Positions 48,501 to 58,170 of a stretch of 64,000 nucleotides of DNA are shown here, one piece after another. The stretch's first letter is position 1. Every line of letters begins with the position of its first letter. The notes beneath the pieces were generated by a model. That model worked only from the letters and a program-made list of their open reading frames with translations, was not told where the DNA came from and did not search any database. The translations under genes were made by a program, and so were the position numbers. The stretch covers positions 10,882,501-10,946,500 of the forward strand of contig OX291557.1 in assembly GCA_946406115.1 (NCBI GenBank). The letters run 5' to 3'. The DNA is from Apoda limacodes (taxonomy: Eukaryota; Arthropoda; Insecta; Lepidoptera; Limacodidae).

Positions 48501-51500
48501 CCCTACGAAGGTTTACTCTAAGGGCATTATAACACCTAATAATGAGGTAACTCGGCTGTCTAGACAGGGCAACAATGAAGTGCGGTGCGGTCCAGGGCGA
48601 AGACTTCCCTTCTAGTCCTAGGTGTACGCAAAAAAAACTGCAAATCGATGTAGAGTTTAGCCGTTTGGCACACTGGTACTTTAGGGCAAAACAATAATTT
48701 TGAGCCGTAGATATTTCCCTTTTGGGGGTTATGGTGTCATCAATTTTCTATAGGATTTAAAAATTTTTTGATGAGCCGGTTCTAAAAAATTCAAAAAAAA
48801 TACTAAATTTTAATATTTCCCAAATTGCTTTCAGGGGGTTAAAAATGAGGATATCAACTATTATTTAAGGTATATATTAGAGAAAAAAACTGAGCCGTTT
48901 TCTACCTGGAGGGGCCCAAACTTGGTATGTTTTGAAAATACTTTTTGGATTTTAAGGAAAAAAGTAGCCCAAAGGTAATAAATAGATTTGATAACCCACG
49001 CACACACGGGATTCTGAAAAAATTTTTTTTTAATCCTATACAAAAAAATTGATGACACCATAACCCCCTCCCCCGAAGGGAAATATTTGCGGCTCAAAAT
49101 TATTGTTTTGCCCTCAAGTACGGCTAAACTCTACATCGATTTGCAGTTTTCGAGCGAAAACCTGCCACTATTCCCACCCCTATTTCGCAGGAGACCACTT
49201 CGCCTGACCGCCAGTGCGCGCGGGTACTGTCTGAGTAGCGTTTCGCGTGTCATTACAGCTAATTAAATTTTATATTATTGCGGCACAAGTTACATTTCTT
49301 TAAAACGCGGTATACATGTACTGTATACGGTTGTTTGTTGACGTCTTTCAACAGTAATGATGGAAAATTGCGATTGCATCAATTTCCGAAAGCTGAGAAT
49401 CGGGGAGTTAAATCGCCACAAACAAAATATGTAAAACAAAGTCCACCGATCTGGCCGTTTATTGTATGTTTGTACGCAATAACTATTATACAAATCTATT
49501 TCCGAAGAACGTTTAGACAAAGAAAATATAATATCACTACAGGTCAATATAAACAATAATAAATTCATAACATAATTTAGGGTAAATTTTATATTATTAA
49601 TTTACGAGTAAATATGGTAAATTACATAATTTGACTGTCGAGTCTGAGGTCTTAATATCTTAAGAGGGCGCATTCAATAAAATGTGTTTTTAGCAGGGAT
49701 TCCTACATCTTACATACTACCAGAAAAACAAGCAGTAAAATAGAGTACATACTGGAGGTCAGCAAAGAACCTAAAACATGATTGCATATATTTTTCTCGA
49801 TAGAATTTATTTAATTATTATTTTTCTCATATTCTATAAAAGTTCATAAGGTTCCAATTATTAAAAAATATAATTTAGACTTCATTCGAAGTCAAGACAG
49901 AGAGAGATTATAATCATCTAACAAAAGCCACAAATAATTGTTGGTTCAGCCTCTTTAAAAACAAAAGGTTTCTCCCGAGTTTTATTCACTAGTTTCGGCT
50001 CGTGCCAAAGAACATAATAATATATTTTATCCCGAAGGTAATTTTATTAGAACTGACTAATTAATGTAGGTGCATAAACATGCATTAATTTGAAATATTT
50101 TTTTATACCACTAAGGTGGCAAAATCTTACATTCCGCCTGATGGTAAGCGGTCACCACAGCCTATGGACGCTTGCAACACCTGGGCTATCAGTCGTGCGT
50201 TGCCAACCCTTCAAAAGTCTAAATAACTTCTTTCTTATAAAGAACCCCATACTGTAGTCCTTAGAGAAAACCTTGGCAGAAAACCATACAAACATTTCAA
50301 TCTTTACTAACATTAAATTATACAGATACTGAAAGTTTATATATCTAGATCTAGAAGTACCTGTTTTTCCACAAATCTAACACACACAAACACACAATTT
50401 CATATTTTGTTTGTTTAAAATTAATTTATTTTAATTTTTGTATAACTTTTAGGTAATTTCTGAGAGGTGAATACCTGGTTACCTAAGACACAGGAAAACC
50501 TAGTTTGGGAAACCAGTTTCCCACAACATAATTATGTACCAAGTATTTTTAATTATGGGAGTAATAAAATCAGTAGGAACGCACCTACATGCATTATTTT
50601 TTGTGGCAACCCTGACACATTTTCAGTGTCTAGCACAAAGAAGTTCGCTCACTAAATAGTTATTACGCTACGGCTATAGTATGCAGTTCGGCAGCGCGAG
50701 TATACTGCCCCTTGTATTGCAAGCGCCCTCAGGCTAGTTGCCAGTGTCATATAAAAACTATTCCAGTATTTAATATAAAAAAGTAAAACAAGCATCATAT
50801 TTAAACTTCTGTAACAATAAAGAAAAAATATACGAATGAAAAATTACATTTTAAGGTAGACATGATGACTGCCTGTGACAGACAATAAATTTGTTTCCAA
50901 CATATCACAACAAATCATGTGTCATGATGGGGCAATGTACCAAAAACCTACTTATCATATTCATATTGATTCTAGCGTTCACAAAACGTTGCAGGTGAGC
51001 AGACAGAAAATTTAATGTTCGTCTTTTGGTTTTTGATGACATTTTAATAGTTGTATTATAAATAATATATGTCACGCACCATGGACTCTTGAAATTGTTA
51101 TAGTTGGTGTTCTTGTACCGGGATCACGACACTAAGGGTTGTGATAATGACATAGTATATGAAGACCAAGGGTTAGTGCTGATGCGCCAAAACAGGCGCC
51201 AGTATCCGAACAACTTCTGAGAGTAGGTAGAAATCTGTTGTCTTAATGAGGGGTGGGGGGAGGAACTTAAGGCCAGCGCTGGAGTAGATACAGTCCGCAG
51301 TGTTGCTATCCCGCATAGATATAGAGATACTATCTATAATGCCATGCCATGTACTAAACGATAGCCTTATAGAACATTGTCAACTTTTTAGAGACAAAGC
51401 TATGTGCAGGCAATATCTATTTTCTATAGGCGGGTTGCCTTACAGCAAAAAAGGCAGCTCCTTGCCGCAACATAGGTTTGTTTCTCTTACACTTTATTTC

Positions 51501-51788
51501 ACAGCTGGACAGGGACTGCTCAGACCATGGTCTCTATGACTATGATAATCGGACAGTGCAAAAAAAACTTTATTTGTTACCTGAAGGTGTCAGTGTCTGT
51601 GTGCGGAGTAGGCGTGCGCAGCGGGGAGGCGGGCGACGCGGGGGAGGGAGCACGCCGGTGCTGCGGCTTGAACCACTCGGGGTAGATGGCGCTCAGCGTC
51701 TCCACCAGGTCGTGGTCCAGCGTCACGCGCCACGACGCACCACCCTCTGACCCCTCCGACCCGCCGCCTCCGCAGGACGACCGGCTTT
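37453..51788 (-). CDS. Mrtf: Myocardin-related transcription factor (MRTF/MAL), 5' end missing
   Basis: MRTFs sense G-actin through RPEL motifs, shuttle between cytoplasm and nucleus, and co-activate SRF on cytoskeletal and muscle-type genes. Five exons with consistent phases are visible: 51788-51581, 47643-47507, 42275-42210, 41653-41520 and 39582-37453. They encode, in order, a Gly/Ser and WRVTLDHDLVETLSAIYPEW segment and a Pro/Ser linker, then RPEL1 (MMRRPINQLVAQGIMP). RPEL2 (KIQRRPDRQELERRHIL), RPEL3 (ADQLNDQLSHRPGPLELIKK), a lysine-rich B1-like box with FKFHEYKG, a SAP domain and a coiled coil follow. A long acidic, proline-rich C-terminal region completes it. The first visible exon begins in phase 1, so at least one more upstream exon exists, probably beyond 52 kb. 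The motif order matches animal MRTFs throughout. Confidence 0.92.
39583..41519. other. MRTF intron with dispersed repeats
   Basis: No exon is recognisable. About 40080-40600 holds two or three diverged copies of a moth repeat with the words ATTCATCCC, AGGGGTTAGAAGTTTGTATG and, in the next copy, TTGGGGTTGAATGTCTGTAT. Elsewhere two near-copies of AAGGACCAATATTTATTTTT lie at about 40830 and 40898. Confidence 0.5.
40080..40600 (+). repeat. Degenerate dispersed repeat units in MRTF intron
   Basis: A block (ACTTGAAATTTGGCATATGG ... TTTGCAAAATTCATCCC ... GGGGTTAGAAGTTTGTATG) is followed about 240 bases later by a diverged second copy (TTCAAAATTCATTCCC ... GGGGTTGAATGTCTGTATGG). The motif order is common in lepidopteran LINE-derived repeats. 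Confidence 0.45.
41520..41653 (-). CDS. Mrtf: MRTF exon with RPEL2
   Basis: A 134-nt exon between a TTTTTTTACAG acceptor and GTATGT donor. It encodes PLKTPPAYFEQCKQLERAKT and then KAKIQRRPDRQELERRHILE, the second RPEL motif. It leaves phase 0, which joins the last exon. Confidence 0.92.
41925..42020 (+). repeat. LINE-type tail in MRTF intron
   Basis: Carries CGTCGTTGTGTAAAGACGTC, CACTGCTGAACGCAAGTCTC and CCCCCATATG. Compare the widespread moth tail word for an element whose copies read CCACTGCTG..CA.AGGCCTC. No coding part. Confidence 0.45.
42210..42275 (-). CDS. Mrtf: MRTF exon with RPEL1
   Basis: A 66-nt exon between TTCTTTTGCAG and GTAAGT, phase 1 on both sides. It encodes SLKVKLMMRRPINQLVAQGI-MP, a canonical RPEL actin-binding motif. 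Confidence 0.9.
42610..42840 (-). repeat. tRNA-derived SINE
   Basis: On the minus strand a tRNA-like 3' part with B-box GTGGGTTCAATTCCCGCAGT opens near 42820. A tail with CTTGAGTCTGAGAGTATTAA, GTATCCATAACACAAGCTTT and GCTTACTTTGGAGCCAGA follows. The same 3' core lies at 16745-16880. The tRNA A-box half is diverged. Confidence 0.6.
43188..43440 (+). repeat. RTE-like LINE tail, copy 1 of a pair
   Basis: Reads CTTCAACCACGACGGATCGG, GATGAAACTTGGCATACAT, ATAGGCTACTTTTTATCCCG and, at the end, CCGATAACCGAATTTAGGGC. 5'-truncated. The second copy follows about 45 bases later. Confidence 0.6.
43484..43745 (+). repeat. RTE-like LINE tail, copy 2 of a pair
   Basis: Same motif order as 43188-43440 (CTTCAACCACTGGACGGATC, GATGAAACTTGGCACACCT, ATAGGCTACTTTTTATCCCG) and a terminal GCGGAGCCGCTGGCAAAATC. 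The near-tandem layout suggests a local duplication rather than two insertions. Confidence 0.6.
44510..45120. repeat. Three-unit tandem repeat, ~210-bp period, MRTF intron
   Basis: Units begin near 44524, 44736 and 44948 with GTGG(G/C)TTACT(G/A)GGC. Each continues with a CTTTG(C/T)(T/C)TAA-type word and ATATTTGAACTGATAACA-like words, followed by GGGAATCATA and AAGGTCGAAAAAG-like words. The units are diverged but collinear. Confidence 0.7.
45899..46490 (-). mobile_element. Jockey-like LINE, 5'-truncated 3' end
   Basis: Minus-strand peptide pieces include VVSDRAAFVLGRLYPMIGKY, SLRNKLDSLYTICICPILAY, LQALQNRFIRAASG, NRTVRFQRNFLTRTRLWIEL and FKGQ. These are the thumb and C-terminal region of a Jockey-clade reverse transcriptase. 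The 3' UTR carries CATCAGGCGGACCGTCTGCT and GTTTGCCACCTCATAGG, and ends in an A-tail (T-run at 45899-45918 on plus). A readable 99-codon frame survives at 46314-46015. Five other tails in this window belong to the same family. Confidence 0.75.
46625..46797. mobile_element. Short foldback element
   Basis: The arms (about 46630-46690 and 46735-46797) are imperfect inverted copies sharing GGCTAATAGAGCG, GCGCTAAATT/AGATTTGTCTT and CACTACGCACCGCTG. The loop is about 45 bases. No TSD was fixed. Confidence 0.65.
47036..47105 (-). repeat. tRNA-like fragment, probable SINE piece
   Basis: The minus strand reads GTGCGTTGGGCTGGCATGCC, AAAGATCCTGAATTTGATTC and CCGGTTAAGG. It resembles the anticodon-to-acceptor half of a tRNA with an imperfect B box (GAATTTGATTCC). 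I cannot fold a whole tRNA. Confidence 0.35.
47507..47643 (-). CDS. Mrtf: MRTF exon before RPEL1
   Basis: The acceptor TTCATCCAG is followed by C completing a serine codon from the previous exon. It then reads SGGEDMADRQAGGSGMSEPG, SPRPSPPKVVVDDSS and ends KHKE plus one base before GTAAGT. A proline/serine-rich linker. ATG codons inside (MADRQ and MSEPG) could serve as alternative starts for shorter isoforms. Confidence 0.75.
47725..47780 (+). pseudogene. LINE reverse transcriptase C-terminal fragment
   Basis: Reads W-N-E-L-P-F, then after a frame change VYEYNMGFFK. This is the end pattern of the Jockey-like family at 45899-46490 but on the opposite strand, close to the MRTF splice acceptor at 47643. 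Confidence 0.45.
48633..49162. mobile_element. 530-bp foldback element with ~135-bp arms
   Basis: The left arm (about 48633-48770) and right arm (about 49015-49162) are inverted copies. They share AAACTGCAAATCGATGTAGA, GGGCAAAACAATAATTTTGA, GGGGGTTATGGTGTCATCAA and a T-rich inner end. The roughly 245-bp core has no coding sequence. Superfamily unknown; it lies inside an MRTF intron. Confidence 0.75.
49278..49559 (+). other. THAP zinc-finger-like fragment
   Basis: The frame reads YTCTVYGCLLTSFN, then GKLRLHQFPKAEN. This matches the start of a THAP DNA-binding domain (C-x4-C followed by an R/F-H-x-FPK motif). The W and distal C-x2-H expected next are absent, so only the first half is present. 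It could be a decayed THAP transposase or first exon, or chance. It is antisense to MRTF within its intron. Confidence 0.3.
50101..50285 (-). repeat. LINE 3' end fragment
   Basis: Carries, on plus, CTAAGGTGGCAAAATCTTAC, CGCCTGATGGTAAGCGGTCA and CTTGCAACACCTGGGC, then AAAGAACCCCATACTGTAG. This is the reverse of the Jockey-like family tail, with a T-run at the left marking its poly(A) end. Confidence 0.65.
51581..51788 (-). CDS. Mrtf: MRTF exon, upstream of RPEL region
   Basis: The acceptor TTTGTTGTAG precedes 208 nt that end TTCAG before GTAACA. The reading frame that fits the next exon gives SSCGGGGSEGSEGG, WRVTLDHDLVETLSAIYPEW and FKPQHRRAPSPASPASP. GC content is far higher than in the flanking introns. 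The other two frames are open by chance because of this composition. It begins with two bases of a split codon. Confidence 0.7.
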
Positions 51789-51989
51789 CTACAACAAATA
51801 AAACAATAAGTACTCAGGCTCACACGAGAACACGACGCATCGATAAACGATCCAACATTAATAATGCTTTTAATATTTTAATAGAGTTACTCCCAATGGC
51901 GGATCCAACGTAATTTTTTTTCGGAAACTTTTGTATGAGTTTTTGTGATACCTTATGATTTTAACCAAACGTCTTAATGGCAGCAAGTA
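51789..51989. other. Sequence between MRTF exon and mariner element
   Basis: Intron sequence upstream of the first visible MRTF exon. No further MRTF exon is recognisable up to the mariner element or beyond it. Confidence 0.4.
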
Positions 51990-53287
51990 AAGGGTCATCC
52001 ATTAAGGACATAACAATTTCATATCTTAATAAAAGACTTAATAGTTGAGAAATTCAGCTCAAATTTATTCCAGGTGTAGTAGACATATGACATTTAAGTG
52101 TGGAATTCGATCTCTCTCACATGACCACCACCCGTTTGCAATGGTCGATTCTCTGGACCCAATTTTCCACCACTCTCTCACACTTTTCGACCGGAATGGT
52201 GGCAATTTCGCTTTGAATATTGTTTCTGAGCTGGTTCAATGTGGCTGGCTTGTCGGCGTAGACTAGACTCTTGACGTAGCCCCAAAGGAAGAAGTCCAAC
52301 GGCGTTAAATCGCACGAACGAGGCGGCCATTCGATGGGTCCATTTCTCGATATAATGCGAGTTCCAAACTTCACTTTCAATAGGTAGATATTTGAGCCAG
52401 CTGTGTGACACGTTGCACCGTCCTGTTGAAACCACATGTCATTCAAGTCCAAATCGTCCAATTCGGGCCATAAATAATTTTCCAACATGCCACGATAGCG
52501 CTCTCCATTGACGGTAACGTGGCGTTCGTGATCATCGACGAAAAAATAAGGCCCAATGACTCCTCCGGCATGAAAACCACACCACACAGTGATTTTTTGT
52601 GGATACAATGGTGTCTCGCAGAGCACATGAGGGTTTGTTGCTGTCCAGTAACGCATATTTTGCTTGTTGACGAAGCCATTCAGCCAGAAATGAGCTTCAT
52701 CGCTGAAGATGATTTTCCGATGAAAATCCGGATTTTCATGAAGCTTTCCCAAAGCCCAATCAGAGAAGTTTCGGCGTTTTAAATGATCGAGCGGCTTCAG
52801 TTCTTGAGTCAATTTGAACTTATACGGATGTAGTCCAAGATCTTTGCGCAAAATACGCTACAATGTGGTCTGAGAGAGGCCCAATTCCTGAGAACGGCGT
52901 GAAATCGACTGAATTGGATCATTCTGAATGGACTCATTTACGGCTCCGATATTCTCGTTACTGCGGGCGTTCCGGAGTCTAATTGGCACTGGAACATCCA
53001 AGAGTGAATATTTGGACTTGAATTTAGTCACTAAAGCACGCACAGCCTGTCTGGTGGGACGATTTTGACGACCAAAAATTGGAGTGAGTGCTCTTAAAGT
53101 TGCAATCACCGACTCAGAATTTCGGTAGTAATTTTTAATAGTTTGTAATCATTGCTCGTTCGTGAATTTTACCATCATTAAAATGTTGACTTTCACTATC
53201 GTTTTGACTTTGACAGATTAACAAAAATGTTTTAAGGTGCGTTCACACGAAGATGCGGAATTGTTATGTCCCTATTGAAAGACCCAA
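51990..53287 (-). mobile_element. mariner-superfamily transposon, nearly intact
   Basis: A 1.3-kb element lies between TA dinucleotides (51988-51989, 53288-53289). The terminal inverted repeats of about 28 bp share GGGTC and AGGGACATAACAATT-like ends. One transposase frame fills the interior on the minus strand. Its good preservation suggests a fairly recent insertion compared with other elements here. Confidence 0.88.
52117..53178 (-). pseudogene. mariner-type transposase, two in-frame stops
   Basis: From ATG ATG at 53178 the frame reads MMVKFTNEQ, then a TGA, then a helix-turn-helix region (NSESVIATLRALTPIFGRQN). Past a TAG at about 52857-52855, the DDE domain follows: DEAHFWLNG (first D), QQDGATCHTA (second D) and WPPRSCDLTPLDFFLWGYVK (third D). 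By hand I count about 36 residues between the second and third aspartates, which is wider than the 34 of classical mariners. Both lesions are single-codon nonsense changes; otherwise the frame is continuous to 52117. It belongs to the mariner-like group with this N-terminal domain that is common in insects. Confidence 0.88.
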
Positions 53288-53916
53288 TATGTACACATAA
53301 TAAACATCTCGTCTCTGCTCATATTATAAAACTTGCAAAGTCAATACAAGTGATAATTATTATACTTCACAAAAACTGACAACGAGTACTTACAATGTAC
53401 CTGGACAAAATAGATAGACTTTAAATCTATAAGATACATCTATATTTTATATTACAAACATATTTTTCACTAAATATAATATAAATAATTAATTATAGTA
53501 TAAATTATAATGTAAAGTTCTTGGTGGTGTTCAAAATTAAGCTATAAAGCGTTTTCACATAATTCATAACAACACAATAATTATTCAGGTACAAACTCCT
53601 ATAGATGCAGATGCACTGGGCTGTATTTTATTAGAATATGCGGTTAATGCGGTCCTATGACGCAAATGGTTATACTTATTTTGATTGGTTTACAAGATCT
53701 AAACACACTTACGCGCAAATAATGTAAGATCGCATAGTTTAAACACAGAGTCGAAATAAGACTAGTCTATAAAATGTGATTTTTTTATTACTGGAAAATT
53801 TTTGCATGTATAAAGGAGTGTGCGCACCATTTTCAAGTAAAATAAACAAAGTATTACGTCCTGATACATTAAGCAAAAAAGAGGAAACCCACAAAGTTGA
53901 ATGGTTTTAGAATGAG

Positions 53917-54110
53917 CTCGCTGCCAAGGTTTTCTCTAAGGCCTACAATATGGGGTTCTTCAAGAGAGAGAAGTTATTAGAGATTTAAAGGGTTGGCAAC
54001 GCACGATTGACGCTCCTGGTGTTGGCAAGCGTCCATAGGTTGTGATGACCGCTTACTAACAGGCAGACCGTTAGCTTGTTTGCCACCTTAGTGGTATATA
54101 AATAAAAGTT
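53917..54110 (+). repeat. LINE 3' end fragment
   Basis: Carries CTGCCAAGGTTTTCTCTAAG, GGGTTGGCAACGCACGATTG and GCTTGTTTGCCACCTTAGTG. Same family as 45899-46490, on the opposite strand. Confidence 0.65.
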
Positions 54111-55609
54111 AGGCTCTTTTATGCACGTGTAAAATAAATCTTTAGCGGTCTCTATAATAAGTATAAATTGCCGCATGCATGAAAGATCATAGCTTGAAAA
54201 TGGTTCCACCGATTTGATTGGTTTTATTCTGTTGTGTTTTTTCGTAATTGTTTAGCAAGGTTTGTTTTAATTACAAAAATCTAAATTTAGAGGAGCAGAT
54301 AAGTTTTTTTTACAACGTTCTGTATGAATGAATGTTCGTTTGGTTAAAGTTCTATTTCCGGTAAAAGTAGCTACTTTTTGCATTGATTCGATTTATACCT
54401 ATGTATATATATTTACGTATCTCGGAAACAAATCTATCGCTAAATAGGGTTTTGCTTTTTAAGTTTACCTATAATTATAGTTGTATTTTTTTAAAAAAAA
54501 ACACGCGATTTTCGAAGCTCAGTCGCCTAGGTACTAAAAATAAATCGAAAATTGGCCAGAACTAGAGGTAATTTGCTAATTATAGACCTTGGAATTATAA
54601 TGTAGTATCTGTGTGTTTCTGTTTTTCGACTTGATTTACTCGCAGTAAATGAAATTCTACTATGGGCAATTTACCTTTGTACCTTCTCTTAATGCAGGAC
54701 TTCGTATGGGTCGTAAGAATGTATCTTCTTATTACTATAACAAGATTGACATTTTAGCATACGACAGCAATATTTATAAGCGCAGATAGTTAAAAAAAAA
54801 ATGTATCGTTTGAATTATAACGTAATAAATTCAAAAAACATGTGAAATTCAACTTGGAAACATATATTGGACCAAAAATTTGGGTCACACCTAGTTGTGT
54901 CATGTATCAGATGCGCGCTTTTAACCCGCCATTTTGACGTGAGGCAGTTATAATAGTCACTTTCTGTGGTGCTCAGTTATAATGATTTGTAGGACGATTG
55001 TCACAAATGGGTGAGAAAATAACATTTGACCTGGATACGCCATTCTGTTATCATTAACAAACACCTATACGGCGTTTGAAGTTAAAAGGAAAACAACAGG
55101 TAACATATGATCAACATTAAAGAAATTTTTTTTTAACACAAATATGATTTTACCTTTTAAATAAAGTACTTTGGTTATATACAAGTGAAATTATGTACTT
55201 AGCAGAATAATTCCATCAAGTGTAAGCATAGTGTGACACTTCTAGAAAAGAAACTGTATCCGAAACACAACCTCCAGCCACCAGGATAAGGCTAGACGGC
55301 ACGTAGATCATATCCTCACACTACGGTTTACTCAGAGGTCCGAAGAATAAACCTAATCAGCCTCTATGACTTGCGCAAAATTACAGAGAGCGTCCAAAAC
55401 AATGGTGTGACCAGGTAGCTTAAAATTTTGAAGTATAGATCAATGTTGCACTTTACTAAGCCGAAAAAAGAGGTGAGTTAAGAAGGGTTTTTGAAGGTGT
55501 GCTTGCGTCACGATCTTCACAGCAGAAGCAGTAGCTAAGAACATAGTGCAATTCTTATAAGCAATACATTAAGGTGCTGAAATGTGTAATACAATGCCTA
55601 ACTTAATTG

Positions 55610-56535
55610 AATTTTCAAAATTCTTTTTTTTATTTAAAAGGGTATATTCCGAGGTGGTCCCATATTATTGTTGTGAATTAAAAACTTAAATTTTTGGTCA
55701 AAACAATAATTGGTGTAAATTTAAAACTGGTGCAACGTCTTTTATGTTGATGAGTGTATACAATTTTGTTACGAGTATCGATGTTTTTAGTGTACGAGAA
55801 AAAAAAAGCAATTCGTCACTCAAAAGTAAGGAACAAATCTCTTTAACAGAAAGAAAACAACTGGCTTTGAAAATATGAAGTAAAAAGGTAAAAATAACAA
55901 CTTATTTCCAAAAATCTGATCTGAATTACAGTTCGAAGTTAGTGTCTATGTACCAAATAGTTTATAACACACTTCACTTACATGAAACCAACTTTAAACT
56001 TTATTTCAGAGCAGATTTTTGGGAATAAGTAATTATTTTTACCTTTTTAGTGCATCTTTTTAAAGACGGTTGTTTTTTTAACCGACTTCAAAAAAGGAGG
56101 AGTTTCTCAATTCGGATGATTGTATTCTTCGAACTCCGTCATGGACGGTTTTTCAAAATTCTTTTTTTATCTAAAAAGGTATACTTCTGAGGTGGTCCCA
56201 TATTTATGTTGTAAATTTGAAACCTAAATTTTTAGTCAAGAAAAAAATTGTAAATTTGGCCCTGGTGAAACGGCTTTTATGTTGATGATTGTATAAAATT
56301 TTGGATGTTTTTTAGTGTACAATAAAGCAGCTCGTCACTCAAAAGTAAAAAAAAAAACGAGCTTCAAAAAGATGCACTAAAAAGGTAAAAATAATTACTT
56401 ATTCCCAAAACTCTGATCTGAATTACAGTTTGAATTTGGTGTCTATGTTTATAACACACTTCATTTGCATTAAACCAAGCTCAAACTGTAATTCAGAGCA
56501 GATTTTTGGGAATAAGTAATGATTTGTTAAAAAGT
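55610..56535. repeat. ~540-bp repeat in two direct copies with palindromic cores
   Basis: Copy 1 (about 55620-56080) and copy 2 (about 56155-56535) share GAGGTGGTCCCATATTATTG-like, TTTTATGTTGATGA-like and CTCGTCACTCAAAAGTAA-like words. Each copy then has a palindrome with AGGTAAAAATAA..ACTTATT.CCAAAA, CTCTGATCTGAATTACAGTT and its inverse GCAGATTTTTGGGAATAAGT. The word ACCGACTTCAAAAAAGGAGG between the copies is a common moth repeat motif. Confidence 0.7.
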
Positions 56536-56844
56536 TTTTATAAATAGTTTTTTTTTTAATATTTTTATAATGTGTTTTGTACGAAGATGATATTAAGATA
56601 ATCTTTTGACGGCGCTAGTTAGGTAGTATCTGCGCCTTAATACCTACTACAATTAATAATTCTGTGCCTATTATAAAGGTCGCGCAAAATGCGTCAGATT
56701 CATGTCCCTTTATTTGATTTTGTTGCAAGTATCTAAAATCTTTAACATGGCGCAGTAAAAAAAACTAGCACAAATTTAATTTAATGGATATTGAGCATAT
56801 TTTTCTAGAATAATTTAATTTAGATAGCTACTGGAATAATTAAA

Positions 56845-56945
56845 TTAATTGGTGTTGCCAGCGTCCATATAGGCCACGGTGACCGCTTACCATCAGGTGG
56901 ACCTTGTGCTCGTTTGCCACCTTAGTGGTATTAAAAAAAAAAAAT
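56845..56945 (+). repeat. LINE 3' tail with A-run
   Basis: Carries CCACGGTGACCGCTTACCAT, CAGGTGGACCTTGTGCTCG and TTTGCCACCTTAGTGGTAT, ending in a run of A. Same family as 45899-46490. Confidence 0.65.
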
Positions 56946-57539
56946 TTTTTTAGTTAAAATTACATATCATATTAGTTTTTATTTTTATTTCAATGATTCT
57001 TTCTCGAAACTTTACTAAATGTCAACTTTAACTTGCAATAAAGAAGACATTTTTTCCCGTACACGCATCAGCAAAACATTTTATTTAAATTTTCGTTGAT
57101 CTATTTCCAGTCGCGGCCGGCATCAAAAATATACAAATTCAGCGCGCTCCATAACCCGGCGTTGTGACGTAAAAGGATGTTTTCAGCAAATCTGCACCAT
57201 CGCCCGTCTGTTCCTCGTCACGAAGCAACTAGCGCTATATTCAGACCGCTACTTTGCCAAAAGTGCAATTCTCTCACTACCTACTTACTTCATGTAATTT
57301 ACACTTTTGACGTAACTGTACAATTATTACACCGTTTCGTACAGATAACATCTGAAGCTGTTAATACTGGAATAAAAAGTCAATGACATCCGGCTTACAA
57401 ATCTTAAAATTTATTTATGAAAATGATTTTAGTTCCGTCTGCTTGTAGTTAAATATGTGGTTAAGTGCTATATTATCAAAAGGTATAAACAATAATATTT
57501 AAAATACTATTAAATGACATTGTGACCGTGACTTTGCTG

Positions 57540-58170
57540 TTATGTTTATGGTGCACCCCTCTAGTGGTGTCCGTCTTGTCGTGGCGAGGGAGCTGAGTAG
57601 CACAGGACGATCCAGTCCGATGTGAAACTAAGAGAAGGATACATAACTGTCGACCTGTGGTGGGGTCGTACGGAGTGGAACCTCAGAGACCAGACCATTC
57701 CGATAGGCTGCTCCAAATGTTCATCAGCGGATGCAGAGGTGGGCGTGTTCGGCGGGTACTATACTGTGCAGCCCTCCTCCCCCTCCCACTTTAGTAAATC
57801 GTAACCCCTTATGTTAGACGGCGACTTGGTAGTGCGTAGGCCAAGTCAGGCCTAGACAGGCGGGAGCGAATACCTTGGCTTAAGTGCCCCGGCCGCGAGG
57901 ACTAAACCTCTATTAAAAATCTATGGGTGGAGGGAGGTTTCTCAGGTGTATGGGAATCTTCTTCTGCCACTTCGTAAGGACTGGCGGTAAAGGTTAGCGA
58001 GACCTGCAGCCGCTGTAAGACAAGGGAGCTCCCGTGGGAAGGAGAGACGGGCGACGTTACCTCTAAGCTAGAAGGAACCACGGAAGTGAGACACTGCCAC
58101 GAATCTGCGAGGGGGCTTGTGATTTTTTCGGGGGCCGACGCCTTGGGAGTCACAGAAGAATGCGGTATTA
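57540..58170. other. GC-rich block of unknown origin
   Basis: A 630-bp stretch with distinctly higher GC than its surroundings and abrupt borders. Short frames on both strands (for example VGVFGGYYTVQPSSPSHF on plus) contain no domain I recognise. A 5' untranslated or gag-like part of a non-LTR retrotransposon is plausible. A CpG-rich first exon or promoter is an alternative. Confidence 0.35.

Larger units (their letters stand above)
47644..51580. other. MRTF intron, 3.9 kb
   Basis: Contains a LINE C-terminal fragment, a 530-bp foldback element, a THAP-like fragment and a LINE tail, listed separately. The remainder is AT-rich and I see no exon. Confidence 0.45.
53288..57539. other. Non-coding stretch, repeat pieces only
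   Basis: No gene is recognisable. Holds two LINE tails and a duplicated palindromic repeat, listed separately; the rest is AT-rich. Confidence 0.45.

Noticed and set aside
51478..51913. Plus- and minus-strand frames other than the MRTF frame in the GC-rich exon
   Set aside because: High GC opens several frames by chance; only one minus frame fits the flanking splice phases.
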